Shown: positions 1-7,783 of the stretch, in pieces
Layout: every line of letters starts with the position of its first letter
How positions within the stretch are numbered: the stretch's first letter is position 1
Assembly (NCBI RefSeq): GCF_039852015.1
Contig: NZ_CP156626.1
Coordinates: 1,088,249-1,152,248 of the forward strand
DNA: 64,000 nt
Reading direction: 5' to 3'
Source: Robbsia sp. KACC 23696
GTDB lineage: Bacteria > Pseudomonadota > Gammaproteobacteria > Burkholderiales > Burkholderiaceae
Translations under genes and position numbers: made by a program
The notes under the pieces: model-generated
What the model saw: the letters and a program-made list of their open reading frames with translations, nothing else
Database searches by the model: none
What the model was told of the DNA's origin: nothing

Positions 1-1112
1 TGAAACGCAATGCCAATATCGACGGGCTGCTGCAGTCCTTGCTGGGTTCGGAAAAGACGACCGCCTTGTTCGATACGTTGAATATGCCGGCGGCGCTGTC
101 GCACTGCGAACCGGGCGTGGTCAGCCGCACGGAACTGGCGCAGGCCATGAATATGGCGCTGTTCGATGGCCTGATCGCGCGCTCCGCAAACGGCCGGCGG
201 TATACCGCGCGGGCGTTGGCTGCCGTACGTGAGCGCCGGCGTGCGCCGGGAGCGGCCGAACACGCGCGGGACGACATGTCGTCCGTATCGGCTGCGGCGC
301 GGGAGCCGTCGGCGGTGTGTTTCGATCACGGCGCGCTGCGCACGGTCCGTTGGGCGCAGAACGGCGCTTTGCCGCCCGGCGAAGCGGCGTTCGCGCGCAT
401 TCTGATCCCCTTGGGGTTCGAGATGCGCAACCGGTATCCATTGGACAAACTCGGGATGACCGGGCGGGCCTATGCGCATCGTGACGCGCCGGAAGACATC
501 GCGCAGTTCTTTGTCAGCGAGCTGCATCCGGAGCGGTTTTCGCCGGCGTTCCAGGAAGCGGTGACGCAGATCGTGTCCACGTCGGTCGATCCCTTGACGC
601 CGAACGCCGTTGCCCTGCTGTGGGATTTGCACCGTGACGGCAGCCTGCCGTTGGCCTATGCGCAGGAACTGTTGCCGGTGATCGTCGGCGCGTTTGCCCG
701 GCAGCATGCGGTGCCCCGCGAGCGGGATTACGAGGCGGTGCTGAAGGAGTCGGCGGAAATGGCCTGGATCGCCACCGAAGGCAATGCCTTCAATCACGCC
801 ACCGATCGCGTGACCGATGTGTTCGCGCTCGCCGATGCCGAAAAATCGCTCGGTTTGCCGATGAAGCCGGATGTCGAGTGCTCGCGTTCCGGCCGGGTCT
901 TCCAGACGGCCTACCGCGCGGACCCGGTCGAGCGGCCTTTTATCGATCGCGATGGCCGGGAGATTACGCGCACGGTGCCGGGCTCGTTCTATGAGTTCAT
1001 CACGCGCAAGCACGAGTTCGACAAAGAGACCGGGCGTTGGCGTCTGGATCTGCGCTTTGATGCAGGCAACGCCCAGGGCATTTTCAAGATGACGGCCGGC
1101 GCGGTGATGTAA
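1..1112 (+). CDS. hglS: 2-oxoadipate dioxygenase/decarboxylase (DUF1338, HglS/YdcJ-like), 5' end cut by window edge
   Basis: The reading frame is open from the first bases. The window begins with tgaaacgcaatgcc, so an ATG whose A lies one base before the window is the likely start, giving about 370 residues, normal for the family. DUF1338 proteins are Fe(II) enzymes of vicinal-oxygen-chelate fold that convert 2-oxoadipate to D-2-hydroxyglutarate in bacterial lysine breakdown. Recognisable blocks are ILIPLGFEMRNRYPLDKLGM, TEGNAFNHATDRV, which supplies a conserved His region, and the C-terminal SFYEFITRKH segment. The next two genes on the same strand supply the two preceding reactions, so they probably form a catabolic unit. 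Family call is firm; the substrate is inferred from family and neighbours. Confidence 0.85.
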   Translation, partial: KRNANIDGLLQSLLGSEKTTALFDTLNMPAALSHCEPGVVSRTELAQAMNMALFDGLIARSANGRRYTARALAAVRERRRAPGAAEHARDDMSSVSAAAREPSAVCFDHGALRTVRWAQNGALPPGEAAFARILIPLGFEMRNRYPLDKLGMTGRAYAHRDAPEDIAQFFVSELHPERFSPAFQEAVTQIVSTSVDPLTPNAVALLWDLHRDGSLPLAYAQELLPVIVGAFARQHAVPRERDYEAVLKESAEMAWIATEGNAFNHATDRVTDVFALADAEKSLGLPMKPDVECSRSGRVFQTAYRADPVERPFIDRDGREITRTVPGSFYEFITRKHEFDKETGRWRLDLRFDAGNAQGIFKMTAGAVM

Positions 1113-1141
1113 GCGGGCGGTCTGTGCAACCAGGAGAAAAA

Positions 1142-2686
1142 ATGAACGTCGATGCCATTCTGGCTGATCTAGGGTTGGCGCATCTGGGCGCGCACGCCGC
1201 GGCCGGCGACGGCACGCCGTCAACGGCGGGGCTGGCGGTACATTCCCCGATCGACGGGCGGCGGCTCGGCGTCGCGCCGTTGCATGCGGCCGATGAGGCG
1301 CCGGCGGTGATGGCACGCGCGCAATCGGCATTTCTCAGCTGGCGCGATGTGCCGGCGCCGCGGCGCGGCGAACTGGTGCGTCTGCTCGGTGAGACGCTGC
1401 GTGCGAAGAAGCAGGCCTTGGGCACCTTGGTGTCGATGGAAGCCGGCAAGATCCTCCAGGAAGGGCTGGGCGAAGTGCAGGAGATGATCGACATCTGCGA
1501 CTTCGCCGTCGGGCTGTCACGCCAGTTGTATGGGCTGACGATCGCGTCGGAGCGGCCCGGTCATCGCATGGCCGAAAACTGGCATCCGATGGGACCGTGC
1601 GTGGTGATTTCGGCGTTCAATTTTCCGGTGGCGGTGTGGTCATGGAATGCGGCGCTGGCACTCGTCTGTGGCAACAGCGTCGTATGGAAACCGTCGGAGA
1701 AGACGCCGCTGACCGCGCTGGCGGTGGATGCCTTGATGCGCGATGTGCTGAACGCTTTCGGTGACGCGCCGCCCGGTCTCGTGCAAACGGTGATCGGCGG
1801 CCGCGACATCGGCGCGCACCTGGTCAACGATGCGCGCGCCGCCATCGTCAGTGCGACGGGCAGCACGGCGATGGGGCGCGCCGTGGGCGCGGACGTGGCG
1901 CGCCGCTTTGGCCGCGCCATTCTGGAGCTTGGCGGCAATAACGCCGGCATCGTGACGCCGTCGGCGGATCGGGAACTCGCGCTGCGCGGCATTCTGTTCG
2001 CGGCCGTCGGCACCGCCGGACAGCGCTGCACGTCGTTGCGGCGTCTTTTTGTACATGACAGCATCTACGACGAAACCGTCTCGCGGCTCAAGACGTGGTA
2101 CGCGAAGGTGCCGATCGGCGATCCCTTGGCGGCGGGCGTTCTGATGGGCCCCTTGATCGATCGAGATGCCTACGATGCCATGCAACGCGCGCTGGAAGAG
2201 GCCCGCGCGCAGGGCGGGCGCATCACTGGTGGCGAACGCGTCAGGCCCGAGGGCGATGCGGGCAGCGATCAGGCGTTCTATGTACAGCCGGCATTGGTCG
2301 AGATGCCATCGCAAACGCAGGTGGTTTTGCGGGAAACCTTCGCGCCGATTTTATATGTGATGCGCTACAGCCAGTTCGACGATGCGATCGCGGCGAACAA
2401 CGCGGCCGCGCATGGCTTGTCATCGTGCGTTTTCACGAACGATCTGCGCGAAGCCGAGCGATTCACCAGCGCCGCCGGCAGCGATTGCGGCATTTCGAAC
2501 GTGAATATCGGTCCGAGCGGGGCGGAGATCGGCGGCGCGTTCGGCGGCGAGAAGGAAACGGGCGGCGGCCGCGAATCCGGTTCGGATTCGTGGAAGGGCT
2601 ATATGCGCCGCGCGACGAACACCGTCAACTACTCGACGCAATTGCCGCTCGCACAAGGAATCCGCTTCGATTTCGACGGCGGTTGA
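1142..2686 (+). CDS. amaB: aldehyde dehydrogenase of ALDH7 type (2-aminoadipate semialdehyde / piperideine-6-carboxylate dehydrogenase)
   Basis: A 514-residue NAD(P)-dependent aldehyde dehydrogenase. The start at 1142 is chosen because it follows the ribosome site AGGAG. The glutamate motif LELGGNN and the catalytic-cysteine motif GTAGQRCTSLRRLF are intact. The 'GGNNAGIV' and 'AGQRCTS' variants are those of the antiquitin (ALDH7) branch rather than generic ALDHs. That branch oxidises 2-aminoadipate 6-semialdehyde, in equilibrium with piperideine-6-carboxylate, to 2-aminoadipate. It starts 29 bases after the 2-oxoadipate dioxygenase gene, consistent with co-transcription in lysine catabolism. 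Confidence 0.88.
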   Translation: MNVDAILADLGLAHLGAHAAAGDGTPSTAGLAVHSPIDGRRLGVAPLHAADEAPAVMARAQSAFLSWRDVPAPRRGELVRLLGETLRAKKQALGTLVSMEAGKILQEGLGEVQEMIDICDFAVGLSRQLYGLTIASERPGHRMAENWHPMGPCVVISAFNFPVAVWSWNAALALVCGNSVVWKPSEKTPLTALAVDALMRDVLNAFGDAPPGLVQTVIGGRDIGAHLVNDARAAIVSATGSTAMGRAVGADVARRFGRAILELGGNNAGIVTPSADRELALRGILFAAVGTAGQRCTSLRRLFVHDSIYDETVSRLKTWYAKVPIGDPLAAGVLMGPLIDRDAYDAMQRALEEARAQGGRITGGERVRPEGDAGSDQAFYVQPALVEMPSQTQVVLRETFAPILYVMRYSQFDDAIAANNAAAHGLSSCVFTNDLREAERFTSAAGSDCGISNVNIGPSGAEIGGAFGGEKETGGGRESGSDSWKGYMRRATNTVNYSTQLPLAQGIRFDFDGG

Positions 2687-2772
2687 ACGTCGTCCCATCC
2701 ATGCGATGTCGTGATGTCGTGATGTCGGCATCTTGCGGTCATCGCATGGTGGGTCTTTCGACAAGGAGCACG

Positions 2773-2818
2773 AGGCACCGTGTGCCTGAGCTTCACTGGC
2801 AGGTTTGCCAGTGTTTTC
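2773..2818 (+). terminator. two adjacent hairpins, the second with a T-run; weak terminator or attenuator
   Basis: Two perfect dyads stand back to back in the 150-base gap before the aminotransferase gene. AGGCAC/GTGCCT (2773-2787) has a 3-base loop. CACTGGCA/TGCCAGTG (2794-2813) has a GGTT loop and is followed by TTTTCTTC. They end about 20 bases before the ATG at 2837, so they could attenuate read-through into the third gene or cover its translation start. Confidence 0.4.
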
Positions 2819-2836
2819 TTCACTTTTTGAGATGAC

Positions 2837-4093
2837 ATGAGCGCCACGCAATCCGACACTTCCGGCCTGGCCGCCGGACCCGCCCTCGACGCGTCCTTTT
2901 TTGCGGCGCCGTTCCGACACCCGGTTGGGTCGCCGATACGCGAACTGTTTCCCTACCTAAGTCGTCCCGGGATGATCTCGTTCGCGGGCGGCATGCCGGA
3001 TCCGGCCCTCTTCGATGGCGACGGTCTGCAACGCGCGCAGGAAAAAGCGTGGAAAAACAAGTCGGCGTGCCTGCAATATGGCCCGACCGACGGATTGCCG
3101 ATGCTGCGTGCGGCGCTCGCATCGGTGATGCGCGCGCGCGGTGTGCAGTGTGACGAAAGCGGCATCATGGTCACGTCTGGATCGCAGCAGGGTTTAGACT
3201 TGTTGCTTCGTGTCATGGTCGAGCCCGGCGACGTCATTCTCGTCGAGGAGCCGGCCTATCCGGCGACGCTGCAGGCCATCCGCTTGGCGCAGGCACGCGT
3301 CGTGTCGCTGGCCGTCGACGACGATGGTCTCGATATCGATGCCTTGTCCGCGCGATTGGCACAGTGGGATCGCACGTTGCCCGAACCGAAAGCGCTCTAC
3401 ACGGTGCCGACATTTTCGAATCCCACCGGTTTGACGATGTCGCGTGCGCGACGCATTGCCTTGCTTGAGTTGGCGGTCAAACATCGCCTGCTGTTGATCG
3501 AGGACGACCCGTATAGCGAGCTGCGCTTTTCGGGCGACGCCGTGCCGTCTTTACTGGCGCTGTCCGAAGAGGTGCCTGGATCGCGTGATTGGATCGTGCA
3601 TTTCTCGAGTCTTTCCAAGATCGTCGCGCCCGGCATGCGCATCGGCTGGATGCTGGCACCGACGGAAATCATGCGTCGCTGTTCCATTGCGCGACAGACG
3701 GTCGATCTTTGCGGGCCCGGCTGGCCGCAGGCCGTCGCGACCGCTTATTTGGAGGACGATGCGTGTGCCGCTCATCTTCCGCGCATCATCGCCGCCTATC
3801 GGGCCAAATGCGATGCACTGGCGTCCGGCTTGCAAGCGGCATTGGGCGAGCAACTAACGTTTTCGACGCCGCAGGGCGGGATGTTCCTGTGGGGACGCGT
3901 CGCATCGGGCGTCGACGCGGCCGAGGTGCTGAAGGCGGCGATCGAGCAGGGCGTGATGTTCGTACCGGGCTCCGCCTTTTATTCCGATAAAGCGGACCGT
4001 AGCACCGTTCGTCTGTCGTTCGCGATGCCGTCGGTCGAACAGATCGGCGAAGGCGTCAAGCGCCTTGCACTGGCGGTGTCACAGATGGCATAA
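2837..4093 (+). CDS. PLP-dependent aminotransferase, probable 2-aminoadipate aminotransferase (LysN/MocR-catalytic type)
   Basis: A 418-residue fold-type I aminotransferase. The substrate-side motif is PTFSNPTGLTMS, the PLP-binding block is IEDDPYSELRF, and the Schiff-base lysine lies in HFSSLSKIVAPGMRIGW. The N-terminal block ISFAGGMPDPALF and overall length match the 2-aminoadipate/kynurenine aminotransferase subgroup (LysN, PLP domain without a GntR arm). Together with the two genes upstream it would give 2-aminoadipate to 2-oxoadipate, the substrate of the DUF1338 enzyme. The ribosome site (TGAGATGAC) is weak. The general aminotransferase call is firm; the substrate is an inference. Confidence 0.85.
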   Translation: MSATQSDTSGLAAGPALDASFFAAPFRHPVGSPIRELFPYLSRPGMISFAGGMPDPALFDGDGLQRAQEKAWKNKSACLQYGPTDGLPMLRAALASVMRARGVQCDESGIMVTSGSQQGLDLLLRVMVEPGDVILVEEPAYPATLQAIRLAQARVVSLAVDDDGLDIDALSARLAQWDRTLPEPKALYTVPTFSNPTGLTMSRARRIALLELAVKHRLLLIEDDPYSELRFSGDAVPSLLALSEEVPGSRDWIVHFSSLSKIVAPGMRIGWMLAPTEIMRRCSIARQTVDLCGPGWPQAVATAYLEDDACAAHLPRIIAAYRAKCDALASGLQAALGEQLTFSTPQGGMFLWGRVASGVDAAEVLKAAIEQGVMFVPGSAFYSDKADRSTVRLSFAMPSVEQIGEGVKRLALAVSQMA

Positions 4094-4105
4094 GGTGCCG
4101 CGACT

Positions 4106-4128
4106 GCAGACAATGCAACATGGTCTGC
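4106..4128. terminator. small hairpin between convergent genes
   Basis: GCAGAC (4106-4111) and GTCTGC (4123-4128) form a 6-bp stem with an 11-base loop between the convergent aminotransferase and tetR genes. There is no clear T-run, so a terminator role is only possible. Confidence 0.25.
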
Positions 4129-4135
4129 GGTATCG

Positions 4136-4759
4136 CTACCGCGGGCCGTGCCGGCGAGATCCCTCGATCAGCGTATCCACCAGTTGATTCGCCCACTGCG
4201 GCCCGGTTGGCTGGCCCAGCAAGAGGCGTAGATAAATGGCGCCGACGAACGCATCGAGGACACGCGCAATATTCAGGTCCTCTCGAAATTCCTGTTTGTC
4301 GATGCCGGCTTGCAGCACGAGGGTGCTGCGCTTCCTGAGCGGCTTGGAGAAGTCGTCCAGAAACATCTGCTGCGTTTGTGGATCGCTTTGCGCCAGTGCA
4401 ACGACCGATGCCGCGATGCGGCCATTGGGCCCGCTCAACGTGCGTGCGAGGGACAGGACCAAGGCGCGGAAATCATCCGCCGGTGCGTCGGTGTCCGCAT
4501 AAGTCAACGTGGGCGCAAAGGCGCTCAGGAAGCTCTCGTGCATCAACTTCATTTTATCCGGCCAGCGACGGTAGACCGTCGTTCGCGCAACACCGGCCTT
4601 TGCCGCAACGGCATCGATCGAAAATCGGCTTAATCCGTCTTCCACCAGAATCGCATACGCGGCGTCCAGAATAGCGCGATGCACGGCCACGTCACGCGGA
4701 CGCCCGACGCCCCGTACGCGCGAAGGCGGTGTGGCATCGGACAGTGTTTCGTTTTTCAT
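4136..4759 (-). CDS. TetR/AcrR family transcriptional regulator
   Basis: 207 residues, the usual TetR size. The N-terminal helix-turn-helix spans about residues 25-70: ILDAAYAILVEDGLSRFSID, then AKAGVARTTVYRRWPDK. A variable ligand-binding C-terminal domain follows. The gene is divergent from the alpha/beta hydrolase at 4957. The intergenic space holds a perfect 10-bp-arm inverted repeat (4871-4893) that is the obvious operator. It therefore probably represses itself and the hydrolase until a small molecule binds; the ligand is unknown. Confidence 0.9.
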   Translation of the reverse strand: MKNETLSDATPPSRVRGVGRPRDVAVHRAILDAAYAILVEDGLSRFSIDAVAAKAGVARTTVYRRWPDKMKLMHESFLSAFAPTLTYADTDAPADDFRALVLSLARTLSGPNGRIAASVVALAQSDPQTQQMFLDDFSKPLRKRSTLVLQAGIDKQEFREDLNIARVLDAFVGAIYLRLLLGQPTGPQWANQLVDTLIEGSRRHGPR

Positions 4760-4870
4760 TCCCTGGATTGGTAATCGAGCAAATCATCGCCCGTGAGATC
4801 GACGAATCGCGAGCCTATCACGATGGACGCGCCATGACGCACATTGCCAGGCAGGGCGTTACGTCGTATA

Positions 4871-4893
4871 TTACGCTACAAACTGTAGCGTAA
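4871..4893. promoter_or_regulatory. TetR-type operator between divergent tetR and hydrolase genes
   Basis: TTACGCTACA and TGTAGCGTAA form a perfect inverted repeat of 10 bp with a 3-base centre (AAC). Size and symmetry are those of TetR-family operators, and the site lies between the divergent regulator (4759) and hydrolase (4957). Confidence 0.7.
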
Positions 4894-4956
4894 ATATCTC
4901 CGGTGTGATTTTTGCCCTATCTTTCAGGTGGGGCGGCCGTTTTATGGGAAAGAGAC

Positions 4957-5751
4957 ATGACGACCAACGACGTCGAATCGCGCGTGGCGCTCCATTACAT
5001 CCGTACCGGGCCGCGCGGCGGAACACCGCTTCTTTTCCTCCATGCGCTGGGGCTGGATCTGTCGGTGTGGGAGTCGCAGATCGCGGCATTCGGCGCAGAT
5101 CACGATGTCATTGCCGTCGATCTGCCTGGACATGGACGGACCCCGCAAACTGACGACGCACCGCGTTTTGCGGCATTTTCAGACAGTCTGGTGCAGTTCT
5201 TGAATGGATTGGACATCGCTGCCGTCGATGTCGTGGGATTGTCCGTGGGCGGGATGATTGCGCAGACGCTTGCGGTACGGGCGCCGGAGCGGGTGCGATC
5301 GCTGACCTTGGTCGCGACGTCCTGCACCTTTCCCGATCCGGTCCGTCAGAACTTGCGTGAGCGAGCACACTATGCGCGCGACCACGGCATGGCGGCGCTC
5401 GCACCTTTGCACGTGGCGCGGTGGTTCCCTGATGCTTTTCGCGCGGTGCGCCCCGACCTGATCGACCGTTTGACGAAAATACTTTTGCGTCAGGACAATG
5501 CCTTTCATGCCGAGATGTGGGCGATGGTCGCCTCGCTCGACGTGGCGCAACAGCTCGAAACGGTGCAATGCCCCGTGTTGGTTGTTGCCGGGCAAGATGA
5601 TGCAAGTGCATCACCGGCTGCGGGACAGCGCATTGTCGAGTGCGCGCCCGATGCGGCCCTTCATGTGATGCCCGAGTGTGGGCATTTTCCGCCGATGGAG
5701 TTTCCGGCGGCATTCAACGCGCTGTTGCGCGCGTTTCTTCACCGCGAATAA
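4957..5751 (+). CDS. alpha/beta hydrolase, 3-oxoadipate enol-lactonase-like
   Basis: 264 residues from the ATG at 4957, which follows GGGAAAGAG; an in-frame ATG-like start at 4912 lacks a ribosome site. The fold is a cytosolic alpha/beta hydrolase with oxyanion block LFLHALGLD, nucleophile elbow GLSVGG (Ser), acid block VVAGQDDASAS and catalytic His in MPECGHFPPMEFP. This pattern is shared with PcaD and with bromoperoxidase-like esterases, so the substrate is open. It is probably controlled by the divergent TetR protein through the palindrome at 4871-4893. Confidence 0.85.
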   Translation: MTTNDVESRVALHYIRTGPRGGTPLLFLHALGLDLSVWESQIAAFGADHDVIAVDLPGHGRTPQTDDAPRFAAFSDSLVQFLNGLDIAAVDVVGLSVGGMIAQTLAVRAPERVRSLTLVATSCTFPDPVRQNLRERAHYARDHGMAALAPLHVARWFPDAFRAVRPDLIDRLTKILLRQDNAFHAEMWAMVASLDVAQQLETVQCPVLVVAGQDDASASPAAGQRIVECAPDAALHVMPECGHFPPMEFPAAFNALLRAFLHRE

Positions 5752-6006
5752 AGCGAAACCGCGCCTTTGCGGCATCGGCCTTTTTCGGTGGAAACATCGG
5801 ACTATACGCTCGCGAGGAAGGGGATTATCGCGGCGGCCGTATGGCGCGGGCATATTGCGTGCGGATAATGCAGGCATGCGCGTTCGAGGCGCACGATAGG
5901 CACCCCGAAGACGGCGCGCAGCGTTGGGTAACCGGGTAGAGGATGCGATGCACGAGACGGTCTAATGCGTGCTTCGCGTTTCCCAATATTTACCCAGGAT
6001 ACGCAC

Positions 6007-7377
6007 ATGACCCGCTCGCCCCGTACGTTACTCGTCAAGAACGCCCACGTTGTCGTCACGATGGACGCATCGCGGCGTGAAATCGCCGACGGCGGGTTGT
6101 TCATCGAAGGCAATCGCATTGTCCAAGTGGGACCGAGCGCCGATCTGCCGCAGCACGCCGACGAGGTCCTCGATCTGTCCGGTCATCTGCTCATGCCGGG
6201 AATGATCAATACGCATCACCATATGTATCAAAGCCTGACGCGTGCGATTCCCGCTGCGCAGGACGCCGAGTTGTTCGGCTGGCTCGGCAGTCTTTACAAG
6301 ATATGGGCGAACCTGACGCCCGAGATGATCGAAGTGTCGACGCTGACGGCGATGGCGGAACTGATCCTGTCGGGATGCACGACATCGAGCGATCATCTTT
6401 ATCTCTTTCCAAACGGCAGCCGCCTGGATGACAGTATTGCTTCGGCGCAGCAGATCGGCATGCGTTTTCACGCGTCACGCGGAAGCATGAGCGTCGGGCA
6501 AAAAGACGGGGGATTGCCGCCCGACGCATTGGTGGAAAGCGAACGCTTCATTTTGGAAGACACGCAGCGGCTGATCGAGACGTATCACGACGCAAGCCGG
6601 TACGCGATGTTGCGCGTGGTCGTGGCGCCGTGTTCGCCTTTCTCCGTCAGTCGCGAACTGATGCGGGATGCCGCGGCGCTGGCGCGTCACTACGGCGTAT
6701 CGATGCACACGCACCTCGCGGAAAACAGCAACGATGTGTTGTATAGCCGGGAGAAGTTCGGCATGACGCCGGCCGAATACGCGGAAGATCTCGGCTGGGT
6801 CGGCCCTGATGTGTGGCATGCCCATTGTGTGCAGCTCGATGCGGCCGGGATCGCCTTGTTCGCGCGTACCGGTACCGGCGTGGCCCACTGTCCGTGCTCG
6901 AATATGCGCTTAGGATCCGGTATCGCACCGCTCAAGGCAATGCGGCATGCCGGTGTGCCGATCGGGCTGGGCGTGGATGGCTCGGCTTCGAACGACGGCG
7001 CGCAAATGGTAAGCGAGGCGCGTCAAGCGCTGTTGCTGCAGCGTGTCGCCTTCGGGGCCGATGCCTTGAGCGCACGAGAGGCACTCGAACTGGCGACGCT
7101 CGGTGGCGCAAAGGTCTTGAATCGCGACGATATCGGCGTGCTTGCACCGGGGATGGCGGCCGACTTCATCTCATTCGACCTGCGTCATCTGCATTTCGCG
7201 GGCGCCTTGCACGATCCCGTTGCAGCGTTATTATTCTGCGCGCCGTCGACAGTTTCCACTAGTGTCATCGATGGCAAGGTGGTCGTACGGGACGGACGGA
7301 TCACGACAATCGATTTGGATCGCGTGGTGACACGGCACAATAAACTGGCAACGCAGCTATCGTCGCGATCACATTAA
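6007..7377 (+). CDS. amidohydrolase of ATZ/TRZ family, probable 8-oxoguanine deaminase
   Basis: 456 residues from the ATG at 6007. It is a metal-dependent amidohydrolase: the HxH metal pair is in MINTHHHMYQSLTRA, the third His in SMHTHLAENSND, the fourth in WHAHCVQLD, and the catalytic Asp in GLGVDGSASNDGAQM. The sequence pattern, including the HCPCSNMRLGSGIAPL block, is that of 8-oxoguanine deaminases (8-oxoguanine to urate) and related chlorohydrolase-like enzymes. It stands alone with no obvious operon partner. The family call is firm and the substrate likely but not proven. Confidence 0.82.
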   Translation: MTRSPRTLLVKNAHVVVTMDASRREIADGGLFIEGNRIVQVGPSADLPQHADEVLDLSGHLLMPGMINTHHHMYQSLTRAIPAAQDAELFGWLGSLYKIWANLTPEMIEVSTLTAMAELILSGCTTSSDHLYLFPNGSRLDDSIASAQQIGMRFHASRGSMSVGQKDGGLPPDALVESERFILEDTQRLIETYHDASRYAMLRVVVAPCSPFSVSRELMRDAAALARHYGVSMHTHLAENSNDVLYSREKFGMTPAEYAEDLGWVGPDVWHAHCVQLDAAGIALFARTGTGVAHCPCSNMRLGSGIAPLKAMRHAGVPIGLGVDGSASNDGAQMVSEARQALLLQRVAFGADALSAREALELATLGGAKVLNRDDIGVLAPGMAADFISFDLRHLHFAGALHDPVAALLFCAPSTVSTSVIDGKVVVRDGRITTIDLDRVVTRHNKLATQLSSRSH

Positions 7378-7390
7378 GCGAAGCGCGGCT

Positions 7391-7657
7391 TCACGCCACG
7401 ACAAAGCCGAACGCGGTCATGATCTGCGCGGCTTGTTCATGCGAGATGATTGCGCCTTCGAACAGCTTTGCCTGCTGCAGGGACAATTCGCTCAATTCGC
7501 ACGCACGCAAATCCGCATCCTTGAAGCGGCAGCCGCTCAAATCGAGATTCGAGAGATCCCCTTCGGCAAAAGCGAGTTTGACGAAGTGGCGATAGCCCTG
7601 ACTGAGATGGGTGCGCAACGCCGCGGGCGTCTCGCAAGTGATCGGCGTGGTCGACAT
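7391..7657 (-). CDS. small pentapeptide-repeat-like protein
   Basis: 88 residues. The middle (DLSNLDLSGCRFKDADLRACELSELSLQQAKLFEGA) reads as about seven pentapeptide repeats of the A(D/N)LxX kind, which form a short right-handed beta helix. The flanks, an N-terminal helix and a C-terminal hydrophobic strand, are not repeats. No partner or pathway can be assigned. It is convergent with the amidohydrolase, 13 bases away. Confidence 0.6.
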   Translation of the reverse strand: MSTTPITCETPAALRTHLSQGYRHFVKLAFAEGDLSNLDLSGCRFKDADLRACELSELSLQQAKLFEGAIISHEQAAQIMTAFGFVVA

Positions 7658-7783
7658 GGCGTGCGCTTGGATAGGGCGGGAGCAGGAGCCGCATTATAGC
7701 GGGCCGACCGTGGAGACATGGCCCGCGACGCTAAACACTGCGCGCCGAGGGCCGAGGGCCGAGCCTGTCGCTTGCGCCGATGC

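Noticed and set aside
4912-4956. Upstream start of the first hydrolase
   Set aside because: The ATG at 4957 has a good ribosome site and begins at the family N terminus.
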